60,720 nt of DNA from Pontibacillus litoralis JSM 072002 (GTDB lineage: Bacteria > Bacillota > Bacilli > Bacillales > BH030062), in assembly GCF_000775615.1 (NCBI RefSeq), contig NZ_AVPG01000019.1:1-60720 (forward strand). Direction: 5' to 3'. Below are positions 50,015 through 59,504 of the stretch, piece after piece. Numbering within the stretch: the stretch's first letter is position 1; the number at the start of each line of letters is the position of its first letter. Below the pieces are notes generated by a model. That model made no database searches. It saw only the letters and a program-made list of their open reading frames with translations, and was not told where the DNA came from. A program made the position numbers and the translations under genes.

Positions 50015-51137
50015 ATACAGTCGTCATTTCTTCATTCTCTTTTTTATTTTTTGTGTTCTTTTTATAAACCTTTTCCAGTGCATCTAACTGTTTCTCTGCA
50101 ATTCTTTTAATAACTGGAACACTAACAGCATTTCCTGCTTGCATATACAGATGACTGTTTGCCATATCTTCCGGGAGAGAATAATCATCATCCACCGGGA
50201 AGCCTTGGAAACGGAAAGTCTCCTTCGGTGTTAATTTTCTTATACCCCAATCATCAAGAATTAGAGGTACATTGTGGCCGCCGCCACCCATATTTGCTGT
50301 GAGAGTGGGACATACATTGCTTTGGTTTTCACGCACATACACACGCCGAAGTTGATAAACAGTGTCTTTCCGTTGCATTGTCTCAGAAAGCATAGGGTAG
50401 TATTGAGAACTATCACGATAATAGTATTTTTCATCCTGCTTTTCGTTACGATCCAACACATCATCAATGGTGTTAGTTAATGGGAGTTTTTCAGGCCACT
50501 CAAATTTTTGCAGAGCCTTTTTATTGCTGAAGCCAACAATAAATACTCGCTCTCGGTTTTGAGGGATATTGCCGTACTCCATTGTGTTATAAATTCGGCT
50601 CTCAAAGTGATAGCCACTCTCTCGAAGCATTTCTTCAATTACTTTAAAGGTTCTTCCTTTATCGTGACCATGTAAGTTCTTTACATTCTCTAAAAAGAAT
50701 GCTTTAGGTTTCTTAGCACGAATAAAACGAACAACATCATAAAACAATGTACCACGTGGGTCAATTGCTTCCGTATTCCCTCCACATTCAGGACAAGTGG
50801 CTCCTTGTACATATTGTTCATATGTCACCATATGCTCATGTCCACAGTCACTACATGTATATTTCATTCCGTGTCTCTGTCCAGCAACACTAAACGCAAC
50901 ACAAGGCCATCCAGCGGTTAGAATATCAGTGTCAGGCATTAAAAATTCGTGAACGTTTCGAACATCATCCTCAAGAAGAGAATGATTGAAATTCTCACGA
51001 TAAGTAATACATGCATTTTTATCCATTTCATTGGCCCATATTACTTCTGCTCCTGCCTGTTCAAAACCTTTATCGATTCCACCAACACCTGCAAAAAGGG
51101 ATGATACAGTATATTTATAGTCATTCTTTGTTGTCAT
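50013..51137 (-). CDS. DNA cytosine-5 methyltransferase (DrmMII-like) with zinc-ribbon insert
   Basis: The 374-residue enzyme has the cytosine-5 methylase motifs in order: I SLFAGVGGIDKGFEQAG, IV GWPCVAFSVAG (catalytic Cys79), VI ENVKNL (150-155), VIII QNRERVFIVGF, IX KLTPKETFRFQGFP and X AGNAVSVPVI. Between IV and VI lies an insert (about 91-126) with CSDC and CPEC pairs (Cys95/98/115/118) that looks like a zinc ribbon. It could be the DISARM methylase DrmMII or the partner of the restriction-like gene upstream. GGAGGTG precedes the ATG; a LexA box lies just before that. Confidence 0.92.
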   Translation of the reverse strand: MTTKNDYKYTVSSLFAGVGGIDKGFEQAGAEVIWANEMDKNACITYRENFNHSLLEDDVRNVHEFLMPDTDILTAGWPCVAFSVAGQRHGMKYTCSDCGHEHMVTYEQYVQGATCPECGGNTEAIDPRGTLFYDVVRFIRAKKPKAFFLENVKNLHGHDKGRTFKVIEEMLRESGYHFESRIYNTMEYGNIPQNRERVFIVGFSNKKALQKFEWPEKLPLTNTIDDVLDRNEKQDEKYYYRDSSQYYPMLSETMQRKDTVYQLRRVYVRENQSNVCPTLTANMGGGGHNVPLILDDWGIRKLTPKETFRFQGFPVDDDYSLPEDMANSHLYMQAGNAVSVPVIKRIAEKQLDALEKVYKKNTKNKKENEEMTTV

Positions 51138-51155
51138 ATATAGTACACCTCCATA

Positions 51156-51194
51156 CGAACTGACGTTCCGTTCGATTAAGCATACTTTATTGTA
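51156..51194 (-). promoter_or_regulatory. methyltransferase promoter with LexA (SOS) box
   Basis: CGAACTGACGTTCC at 51156-51169 matches the Bacillus LexA box CGAACRNRYGTTYC at all but one position and contains GAAC-N4-GTTC. It lies between the ribosome site (51146-51152) and an extended -10 TGATACAAT (-10 hexamer at 51189-51194). LexA bound here would block early elongation or initiation. Confidence 0.7.
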
Positions 51195-51227
51195 TCATGT
51201 TTCGACACTTTTAGCTGCCCCCTGTGC

Positions 51228-52382
51228 TTAATTCTTAAATTCTTCCTCAAAATCAGCATAGGAACCTTTACTGGCAAAGTTTATCTTAAAACGATGATCG
51301 TTATATTTGGTAATAAGAATTGAATCAATACCTACTCTATCAAGGTCATCATAAGTCACAACTTGACCTTCAGGTAATTGCAAAATGGTTCTTAGAATCC
51401 AAAAGCCCAACTCTTTATTAGGATTACTCATTAACCCTTTCCCTCCACCTTGACAAATACTCGCATCGATTTCTTTACCGTCAGGTAGAATAAGTATAAA
51501 TGGATCCTTATTTCCAGTATGTCTATCATAAGGGAAAAACCCTTCAAACTGCTTATGAATCCACGCAGGGATTGGTATATATATTTCATTTGGTTTCCTA
51601 GGACGTTTATCTCCCTTAGCATTCCACTGGTTTAAGCCACTCTTTTCTTCCACTTTCCCAGAACGTGCAGAATATAAAGGTAAAAAGATTTGCTCATATT
51701 TCTCTTCTTCTGTTTCATGTACCATATAGTATTTTTTACTTTCATCACTAAGGAGAAATTGAAACGGGTCATCAAGAATATCAACATCAAAACTTGTAAC
51801 GGGATTGTCACAGATAAACTGTTTATATAATGTACTCTTTGCAATATAAAATTTATAATTTGCGTGCTCATCTTTAAAGAAGATGTTTTTATCTGTTGTC
51901 TTCTTTCTATCCAACTTCAAGGTATCAAAATCAATGTAGTGCATTTCTTCTTCATGCAACTCAAATATACCATCTTTGCGCGTAACTAAATGGTAAATCA
52001 TTCCATCTGTTCCGTGAGCACGTTCAGTTGCGGCTATTCTATTATTTCTTAACTCGGCTATCTTCTCCATCGTCCCTTTATCGTCAAGGTGACGAAATTT
52101 ATCTATGTCTTTATTGAACTCGGCTATCTTCTCGTACTTTTTTCCACTACCATGCATGAAGGTTTTCAAACCAATACCTACATTACCTTTAAACGCATCA
52201 AATGACACATCACCGCGTGCGAGGTTATTTGCTCCTAAAGCCTTACAAAAAATATTTTCTGCAGCACGATAGTATAAATATGGTGTCTTGTTCTCGCTAA
52301 AGAGGTTAGAGAGAGACCCAACCACTTGTAGCAATTTAATATAATGCTTTTGTTGTTCTTCTGTCTGTCTATCAAAAAACAT
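51228..52382 (-). CDS. restriction endonuclease-like protein with B3-type C-terminal domain
   Basis: The 384-residue protein has a C-terminal part (about 240-380: EKSGLNQWNA, RKPNEIYIPIPAWIHKQF, PFILILPDGKEIDA, VVTYDDLDRVG) like the B3-type DNA-binding domain of NgoFVII/BfiI-class enzymes. The N-terminal half has no HKD phospholipase motif. It has Glu42, Asp58/Asp62 and GIGLK (Lys73), which could form a PD-(D/E)xK-like site. It sits where DISARM drmC is expected. TAAGGAGG precedes the ATG; a terminator separates it from drmB. Confidence 0.65.
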   Translation of the reverse strand: MFFDRQTEEQQKHYIKLLQVVGSLSNLFSENKTPYLYYRAAENIFCKALGANNLARGDVSFDAFKGNVGIGLKTFMHGSGKKYEKIAEFNKDIDKFRHLDDKGTMEKIAELRNNRIAATERAHGTDGMIYHLVTRKDGIFELHEEEMHYIDFDTLKLDRKKTTDKNIFFKDEHANYKFYIAKSTLYKQFICDNPVTSFDVDILDDPFQFLLSDESKKYYMVHETEEEKYEQIFLPLYSARSGKVEEKSGLNQWNAKGDKRPRKPNEIYIPIPAWIHKQFEGFFPYDRHTGNKDPFILILPDGKEIDASICQGGGKGLMSNPNKELGFWILRTILQLPEGQVVTYDDLDRVGIDSILITKYNDHRFKINFASKGSYADFEEEFKN

Positions 52383-52444
52383 TTATTTCCTCCTTACCAC
52401 TATGTAAATTTTAGCAGAATTATATCGGCATATATAGATCCATT

Positions 52445-52481
52445 TAAAAAAGAACAGAGGAGTTGATTCTCTGTCCTTTTT
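52445..52481 (-). terminator. terminator after drmB
   Basis: AGGACAGAG / CTCTGTTCT (one G-U) with a 9-base loop and T6 on the minus strand ends the drmE-drmA-drmB transcript before the endonuclease-like gene. Confidence 0.75.
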
Positions 52482-52530
52482 ACAAATGTTTCAACAAATA
52501 GTTTATATATAAATTGCCTAGATAGTGCTT

Positions 52531-54432
52531 CTAAATCTCTTTAAACAACCCTATTACTGGATCCACAAGCAATGTTCTATCTAGAAATAAGTTAACAGCC
52601 TCGCACGATGTTTCAGGTAAATAAGAGCAACTATGACACGATGCTCCATTAATGTTGTTAACCCCTTGCCCCGCCTCTTTTCCTATTTCAGAACATACAG
52701 GATCTGAACTACACCACATGGCTTTTTCCAGCGCTCTGCTTACAATTTGGAAGAAGTAATCCTCTCTTCCCATTCTCACAAGTCCTCCAAATGTCCCGTC
52801 AATATCACCAGAGGAAGTATAAATAAGAAGGCCCGATTGATCTTCATCTAAATATAATCTTTCCCTCAAAGACGCAGCATTGTAGCCACAGGTCAATGCA
52901 AGTTCATTAATAATGAGATGTGACAAAGTATGCAATAACACTTGTTTGGGTGATGTGAAAGATTCACTAACGTCAAGCCCAGTTTTTTCAGCATTTGTTA
53001 GCATTCTATTGAAGTAGTTTTTCACATTTTTTTCGTTTTCCCATTCCAATAACTTATCAGAATCTAATGTAAAAAATATACCTTCACCGAATACTTTGTA
53101 TGCCGGCAACCAATTGTTTTCAGGTTTATCAGGATTTTTAAAGAGTAGTTTTTTCCCTTCAATTATTCTTTTGCTCTCACCACTATCACTATTTGAATTT
53201 AACCTATTAAAACCAGTTAAAGCAATCGTCTCTTTTAATTTTGTTACCTTGTTTAACTTACTAAAGAACATTTTTATTCCTTTTTCCGATCTGTTCTCTT
53301 TAATCCAAGTGTTTTTAACTTTTAGATTCTTATTATCAATCTCAGATATTAATGCCTCAAATTCTTTTCGACGTAAATGATGCTCTATATTTTTGGTAGA
53401 AGTCCCCTCTAGTGACTCAACTTCTATTTCACCCTCCGTATATAAAATAGCAAGTTCAATATCCCTATCATTGAAATCTTCAATAACTGCAGGGCAGAAC
53501 TTTTTCACATATTTTATTTTATCCTGTATTGTCTCATTTCCAGTCATATTGAGAAGTGAAGGGGTTATAAAGTTCCTTTCAAAAATGTTGATTATTTCCT
53601 CTGCGTTTTTATTTTCTCCCGGTAAATATATTGCACTTAACTTATTAGGAAAATATACGTTTATGGAATTTTTAAGAACTGCGATTGGATATGCATTGCA
53701 AGGTTCATTTTCTTCTTCTGAACCGTACCATGGCTTATTACCGGGACACTCATAAAGTTCCTCAGAATCGTTCAGCATTTTACTAAGTTCACTAATCCCC
53801 GTCTCTTCTTGTTCAGAATTACTCCTTCTAGACATGATTCCCCTTAAAGATCTCTCTTTACTACAACTACATCTTACTTTAAGGGAATCCAAAGTAGCGC
53901 CTCCTGTTGAAACAATCTTCATTAATCCTTCACATGTAGTGTCTTGATCCTTATGAACCCATTCCCTCCATGGAAAATCAGATAAATGACCATGTTCGCA
54001 AACTATAACAAAAGGAACTTGGATCATTTTACTTTTTCTATTACAGCCTTTACACACAAGCCAACTAGACCTATGGGACAACTGCGCTCGATGCAACGTC
54101 TTACAATATTGACAATACTGCCATGTTGGAAACCTTAACAATGGGATATACACATCAGTATTTGATTGGGATTTCCCCAGTTCATCACCTTTAAAGCGAT
54201 ATCCCTCCCTGAAATCAGGTGGCATAAATAATTTATCTACTTTAAGGGCTGACCTTAATCTAGGTTCTACAATTTCAAACTCGTTCATTTCTTGTGCCTT
54301 ATTATCATTTATGTCATAGAACCATTTATCTAAAGACCCGATTAATGCAGATTCACCTGTTGGACTTATTACAAGTGCCCCCGGACCGAATGTTGTAATT
54401 AATTGGCTGCTCCTTAATGGGATATGTTTCAT
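52531..54432 (-). CDS. drmB: DISARM protein DrmB (DUF1998)
   Basis: The 633-residue protein has N-terminal SSQLITTFGPGALVISPTG and zinc pairs Cys107/110 and Cys127/130 (YCQYC, CKGC). CEHGHLSDFPWREWVH follows, and then the C-terminal DUF1998 region: ELALTCGYNAASLRERLY, TSSGDIDGTFGGLVRMG and the CHSC-containing end. DrmB pairs with DrmA in the DISARM core that blocks incoming phage DNA. I chose the ATG at 54432, which overlaps the drmA stop as ATGA and has GGGAGGA before it. Confidence 0.9.
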   Translation of the reverse strand: MKHIPLRSSQLITTFGPGALVISPTGESALIGSLDKWFYDINDNKAQEMNEFEIVEPRLRSALKVDKLFMPPDFREGYRFKGDELGKSQSNTDVYIPLLRFPTWQYCQYCKTLHRAQLSHRSSWLVCKGCNRKSKMIQVPFVIVCEHGHLSDFPWREWVHKDQDTTCEGLMKIVSTGGATLDSLKVRCSCSKERSLRGIMSRRSNSEQEETGISELSKMLNDSEELYECPGNKPWYGSEEENEPCNAYPIAVLKNSINVYFPNKLSAIYLPGENKNAEEIINIFERNFITPSLLNMTGNETIQDKIKYVKKFCPAVIEDFNDRDIELAILYTEGEIEVESLEGTSTKNIEHHLRRKEFEALISEIDNKNLKVKNTWIKENRSEKGIKMFFSKLNKVTKLKETIALTGFNRLNSNSDSGESKRIIEGKKLLFKNPDKPENNWLPAYKVFGEGIFFTLDSDKLLEWENEKNVKNYFNRMLTNAEKTGLDVSESFTSPKQVLLHTLSHLIINELALTCGYNAASLRERLYLDEDQSGLLIYTSSGDIDGTFGGLVRMGREDYFFQIVSRALEKAMWCSSDPVCSEIGKEAGQGVNNINGASCHSCSYLPETSCEAVNLFLDRTLLVDPVIGLFKEI

Positions 54433-57400
54433 GACAGCAAATCCTCCCAACTACTGCTTTGACTGCTTTCTGACATAGATTGGTATAAGGACACAATTAA
54501 GCCTCTGCATTCAGCATCTACATTACGCAGAGAGTTTATCATTGGTGAAGAATTCTTTTTTAATGCCGGAGGAATATTTTTACCGGCAGAGTACATATAT
54601 CCTTCTACGTCCTTGTCTACTTCCCATGAGTTGTAAGCACCTAATTCTAGATTCTTTAGGATCTTCCTAAAGCGGTCCTTAAACTCATCAACTTGTTCTT
54701 TGTCCACTAATTCTACTCTCTTGACTAAACGGTTATAAAATGGAACAATCTTTTCACTCATGTACTTCTCAATCTCTCTCCAATCTGGAGTTTGAGCGAT
54801 ATATTGATTAAGCGCTTGTCGAAGAAAACCAACGACCACCGCTTGTAAACCTTTATCTAAACAAGCGTCTGAAAAAGGTGTGACACTTGTAGGTTCAACT
54901 TGTGAATATAGGCGTTGGTGATATTCTCTAAAATGTTCAAAGTGTGATTTATCTCTTGATTTAGTGTTAGAGTACAAAGTAAATACAATACCGGGACGCT
55001 CATCCCATTTCCTCCCTACCCTACCACTAACCTGAATATATTGAGCAGTCATTTTAGGTTGACCCACAATTGCCATAACTGAAAGTCTATCTATATCTAC
55101 CCCGACCTCAATAATGTTAGATGCTAAGCATAAATCTATTACTTCATTTTCTTTTTTACTTTTGTCAGGTTTATAATTAACTTTTAGATCGTCAATTGTT
55201 TTAGAAATCTCGTGACTTTGTTTTCGCGAGGTTAATTCTAGGTAATTATTAATATACCTAATATCTTTTGACATACCTTTTCTATTAGCCATGGAATTGG
55301 AATATTGTGGTATATCCGTTTGAGTTAATGTTAAGCCTCCACCTAGTTCACGTAGTGTGTTATAAAATGTAAGCAACGTCCAATAGGGATCTTTCCCTTT
55401 ACTTTCTATTTCTGAAGAAGCCTGTAAAATTGATGAAAAAGTCATTACCTGTGACATCATAATCCTTACTTTTTGAGTGTACACACCTACATATTTTCTT
55501 CCGGGCATAGGTTTCGTTTCACCTTCATCATAATAGGCAGGCTTAGCAAAGAAAGAATCTTTGTTATCTAGCCCCGGACTTGGAAAAAGTCTTGCTTCTT
55601 CTCTACCAAATAAGGCTAAAGCCTGTTCATTAAACTGATTAATCGTTGCCGTGGCAGAAATTATTTTTGGTTTAACAGTTTTACCATTTATATTTTTTAA
55701 ACACAATTCTTCAATTAGTGTTTCGAATAGTCCCGCTAAGGTTCCTAACGGTCCAGATATAAGATGTAGTTCATCTTGTACTATCAACGACGGTGGACTC
55801 ACTACTCTTTCACCATTGGCACCTAATCCAAATAAAGACCTTGATTCAGGCTTCCAAACTAATTGAACAAACTTATCTATCGTTCCAATCAAAAATGTAG
55901 GCTTTTTTTTGTATATTGTTTCATCAACTAAGTAAATTGGTAATTCTTCACTATAGATACAGTTACTATCCGGACAATGTAAAACTAATTCATTATTCTC
56001 CATTTTGTAACCCAAGTAATGCTTTTTTTTATTTCTCTCTTCAGAGTAATATCCCATCTTAGCGCCACACCAAGGACAATTATTTACAATAAACTCTTGT
56101 GACTCTTTAGATTGCTTCCTTAACTTCTCTAGTTCTGTTTTCGCTTTATTATTCTTATTAGGTGTAGTTTTTGATCCTACCCAAATCCCAATTGAAAACG
56201 GGGTTTCCCCTAATTGAATTGCGGACTTCTTCCTGATATATTCTAAAGCACAAATTAACCTAGAAGAACGCTGAAACTGGTCTGCAGTCAATAACCTTAA
56301 TGTATATCTCATTAATATATCAACACCAGTGTCATAAGGGTCTAATAATCTCCTATAGATCATTTGGAAAGCCGCCACACCTAAATAAGCCTCAGTCTTA
56401 CCGCCACCAGTCGGAAACCAAATGAGGTCTACTATATCTCTCGCCTTTGACCTTTCATTTATTAACGATTCCATTGACATCAAGATGAACGCAATTTGAA
56501 ACGCTCTCCACGTATTGTTTGCATTCTTTAGTGCATCTTCACCTTCAACGTTTTCTTTAAAGTCTTTATCATATATTATATTTCCATTTGCTACTTTACC
56601 ATCCCTTAGTACTTTACCATTCCTTTGTTGGAGTAAAATTGCAAGGTTAGCAAGTTTAAATGCTTTTGACGCCTTTTGATCCTCCAGTAACTCCAATCCT
56701 TTAACGATTCTTTCTAAAGTTTCCCTACAAAGTTCAATGTGCCTTCTTGCCACAGGCTTTAGGGGTTCTGGAACAGAATCTAACTCTTCTTCCCTCCCTA
56801 TAATCCAATCACTATAGCCATTTATTAATGGCTGTAGAATTTCATCAGGCTTTCTATCTGAAGATATGCCCGCTAAATCACTCATTTTTATTTTCAGTTC
56901 TACTTTTTTATTCCCTTCTTCTACATAAACATTAGGCGTCATACTAAGAGACTCATATTCTGGCATAAATGTTGTAGAAATTTCTTTTATTCTCTCTTTA
57001 TTTTGCTCCCAATGTGTAGAACAACCATGACCAAAAGCATATACAAATTCATTTCTGTAGAGTAATTCTGTAGATGCTTCTTCTTCGTTCATATTTTTTT
57101 TCATCTGATAATCCTTCGGATAAAAAGAGAACCAATAATTTTCAGGAGTAGTGATACTCAACTTTGACTGAAATAAAACAAGTTGTTGAAAATTGAAATT
57201 TCCATTGTCTTTAGTTCGATTAGTTGCGCTTATAGTGACTATGTACTTACCATTAATTTCTCGGATACGTCCTTGAAAGTTTATATCTAGATGGCTTATG
57301 TTTTGTTCCTTAGCATTTCTCAAGAGTACAGCATGTTTTTTCTCTTTAGTTTCCCAAAGAGCCTTTACATCCAATTCCCAGACACCTTGGATTGTTTCAC

Positions 57401-57953
57401 GTAACCACCATCTCTGTGGCTTATTGTTATCACCATTTAAATAGACATTATGTGGTGTGTATATACCTGCTTCAATTTTCACTTGTAGGGTAGGTACATT
57501 TTTATCAATACAGAATGTTAATCCCATAGTAGATGGCATGAAATCATTCGATTGGGGAAGTAACTCAACCTCCCCATGGTCTTCCGAACTTTCTTCATTA
57601 TTAGTCTCTGTTACCTTATCTACTTCTAAGTCTTTCTCATCTTGTGCAAGATTTTCACTTTCGTCATGAATAGGACTTTCAAGAGAGGTTTCATCGGTAG
57701 CGCTAGTTCTCATTGGATATAACATACCACTTACATATCGCTGACTAGGAGTCTCCCTCTGTAATATCTCTTCTTTCTTGTCTCCTACAACCCAGTAGTG
57801 AGGACTATAAAAATCCTCTTTAGATTCAAATTTAGTAGTACCTACAGGATTAAATTTTTTGTAATGACTTCTAATTTGAGATGGACCAATTATTTCTTCT
57901 TTCACATTGGCATGAACTTTATCTCTATTAATTAAAGAATCTTCTAATTTCAT
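54429..57953 (-). CDS. drmA: DISARM helicase DrmA
   Basis: The 1174-residue SF2 helicase has Walker A FPTGGGKTEAYLG (about 513-525), DELH box (727-730), SATAT (766-770), a Zn pair CPWCG (626-630) with later CPDSNC, NIIEVGVDIDRLSV and motif VI QVSGRVGR (974-981). A long N-terminal domain with acidic linker (about 90-130) precedes it, as in DrmA. In DISARM, DrmA with DrmB forms the core complex acting on unmodified or 5'-overhang DNA. Confidence 0.92.
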   Translation of the reverse strand: MKLEDSLINRDKVHANVKEEIIGPSQIRSHYKKFNPVGTTKFESKEDFYSPHYWVVGDKKEEILQRETPSQRYVSGMLYPMRTSATDETSLESPIHDESENLAQDEKDLEVDKVTETNNEESSEDHGEVELLPQSNDFMPSTMGLTFCIDKNVPTLQVKIEAGIYTPHNVYLNGDNNKPQRWWLRETIQGVWELDVKALWETKEKKHAVLLRNAKEQNISHLDINFQGRIREINGKYIVTISATNRTKDNGNFNFQQLVLFQSKLSITTPENYWFSFYPKDYQMKKNMNEEEASTELLYRNEFVYAFGHGCSTHWEQNKERIKEISTTFMPEYESLSMTPNVYVEEGNKKVELKIKMSDLAGISSDRKPDEILQPLINGYSDWIIGREEELDSVPEPLKPVARRHIELCRETLERIVKGLELLEDQKASKAFKLANLAILLQQRNGKVLRDGKVANGNIIYDKDFKENVEGEDALKNANNTWRAFQIAFILMSMESLINERSKARDIVDLIWFPTGGGKTEAYLGVAAFQMIYRRLLDPYDTGVDILMRYTLRLLTADQFQRSSRLICALEYIRKKSAIQLGETPFSIGIWVGSKTTPNKNNKAKTELEKLRKQSKESQEFIVNNCPWCGAKMGYYSEERNKKKHYLGYKMENNELVLHCPDSNCIYSEELPIYLVDETIYKKKPTFLIGTIDKFVQLVWKPESRSLFGLGANGERVVSPPSLIVQDELHLISGPLGTLAGLFETLIEELCLKNINGKTVKPKIISATATINQFNEQALALFGREEARLFPSPGLDNKDSFFAKPAYYDEGETKPMPGRKYVGVYTQKVRIMMSQVMTFSSILQASSEIESKGKDPYWTLLTFYNTLRELGGGLTLTQTDIPQYSNSMANRKGMSKDIRYINNYLELTSRKQSHEISKTIDDLKVNYKPDKSKKENEVIDLCLASNIIEVGVDIDRLSVMAIVGQPKMTAQYIQVSGRVGRKWDERPGIVFTLYSNTKSRDKSHFEHFREYHQRLYSQVEPTSVTPFSDACLDKGLQAVVVGFLRQALNQYIAQTPDWREIEKYMSEKIVPFYNRLVKRVELVDKEQVDEFKDRFRKILKNLELGAYNSWEVDKDVEGYMYSAGKNIPPALKKNSSPMINSLRNVDAECRGLIVSLYQSMSESSQSSSWEDLLS

Positions 57954-57972
57954 AATTTAGTACCCCCCTTTT

Positions 57973-59499
57973 TTAATCTAAATTTATTACTCTCATTATA
58001 CTAGTTTTAGGAACACTTCGAATCGTATGATCTATAGAAACCATTCTTTCAATATTAAAAGATGCTCCATTAAATTCATGTGATTTAAAAGTGTAGTACC
58101 CCTTTTCTTGAAGTTCTGAATGGATGCCCTCTGATAATTCAGACATCAACTTTTTAGAAATTATAGTGCCAGCACTAATATGAGCCCTTTTAATTGAGTT
58201 CATGCTGTTACTAATTTTCTGGATATCTTCTTTCTTATATTTTAAGGCTTCCAATAACTTATTAAGTTCCCTTGGATAAATCGATTCATCGCTACACCAT
58301 GAGCGTACAGAAGCAGGAGAAGCAGTATTCATTTTATATTTTCTGTACAAAATATCACTCACTGCCTTTTGGCCTTTTTTATCCACAGCCGAACGTAACC
58401 TTTTTTTCCAATGATGCTGTCGATTTCTAAATTTTTTAGCATTGTTCTTTAAAATCTCTTTGTCCGCTATGTCCGCAATTAATTTAGTGTCACTTTCGTT
58501 TCTTATTACAATAAAATCATCTTCTTCAACGTCAATAAAACTTTTCTGGACTACTACTCTTTTATTATTAGCATTTGGTGAAAAAATTCTTACTTTCGCA
58601 TCTAATGGAATAAAAATAACCCTGCTATTCTCTAAAGTAACTACTTTCGCTTCGGTATTATCTTGAGACTCTCCTGTTATGTTATAAGACTGTTGTATTA
58701 ATTGATTAACAGCCTCTTCTTTATATTCTTTTTCTACTAACACAATCTCTTCTTTTGATTGTAACGGATCAGCAAAATTGACATGGGTAAATAGTGTGCT
58801 AAAAACACCATTGTGATCAATATCAGTTAGGATGTTTTTAGGTGCAATCTTGTTGGGGAAAAAATCATAAGAAAAAAAGGTCAAATTTTTACTGTTAAAA
58901 TTCCTCTTTGCAGCCTCCCCGAAGTAATCAGGGCTTCCTATATAGACTACCTCGTTGTGTACTAATAAACTTTTTCGGAAACTGCTAAAGGTAAGAAATT
59001 GGATCTTAAAAGACGATTCAACCTTCTTCCTTAATAACTCTTTTTCAACTTCAGACAAGGCACTTTTTGATACAACTGCTATCCTTAAACCTTTGTCCTC
59101 TTTCTTTATTCTTAGATGATCAACAATCTTAGCATGTAAACTATTTTCTTTGGTTTCAGAAAGTTCTTTCAGTAACTTCGCTATATCTAAAGCAGTTGAA
59201 CTAAATAGTTCTGGATAACTTGCTTTTACTTGAGAAAGGCTAGTCATTACTTCTCTTTCTAAATTCGAAGTAATTATTTGATCATAAGTATTTAAACCGG
59301 TTACTAATCTAAAAAGACATTTTTTAAGTGTCTTAAGTACATCAAAAAGTTGTCCATCTTGTTCGTACGTATTAATAACCTCTAATCTAAACTGATTAAT
59401 TTTGACTGCTAATTTGTTCAAGGAACTATTACTGATATGTTCATATGAAACCCTACTACTTCCAACATCATAAAAATCCAATACTTCACTAAATGACAA
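57973..59499 (-). CDS. drmE: DrmE-like protein, C-terminal part
   Basis: The 508-residue protein has a helical first half, a mixed alpha/beta middle (IAVVSKSALSEVEKELL, VHNEVVYIGSPDYFGEAA) and a basic, DNA-binding-like region (NAKKFRNRQHHWKKRLRSAV, then SPASVRSWCSDESIYPRELN). It occupies the DrmE position before drmA in class 2 DISARM, and I assign it by context and shape. I chose the TTG at 59499, 7 bases after GGAGGT; a GTG at 59514 overlaps the previous stop. Confidence 0.65.
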   Translation of the reverse strand: MSFSEVLDFYDVGSSRVSYEHISNSSLNKLAVKINQFRLEVINTYEQDGQLFDVLKTLKKCLFRLVTGLNTYDQIITSNLEREVMTSLSQVKASYPELFSSTALDIAKLLKELSETKENSLHAKIVDHLRIKKEDKGLRIAVVSKSALSEVEKELLRKKVESSFKIQFLTFSSFRKSLLVHNEVVYIGSPDYFGEAAKRNFNSKNLTFFSYDFFPNKIAPKNILTDIDHNGVFSTLFTHVNFADPLQSKEEIVLVEKEYKEEAVNQLIQQSYNITGESQDNTEAKVVTLENSRVIFIPLDAKVRIFSPNANNKRVVVQKSFIDVEEDDFIVIRNESDTKLIADIADKEILKNNAKKFRNRQHHWKKRLRSAVDKKGQKAVSDILYRKYKMNTASPASVRSWCSDESIYPRELNKLLEALKYKKEDIQKISNSMNSIKRAHISAGTIISKKLMSELSEGIHSELQEKGYYTFKSHEFNGASFNIERMVSIDHTIRSVPKTSIMRVINLD

Positions 59500-59504
59500 G
59501 TACC

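Noticed and set aside
52531-54450. Longer drmB start at 54450
   Set aside because: The ATG at 54432 forms the ATGA overlap with drmA, has GGGAGGA upstream and matches the expected N-terminus better.
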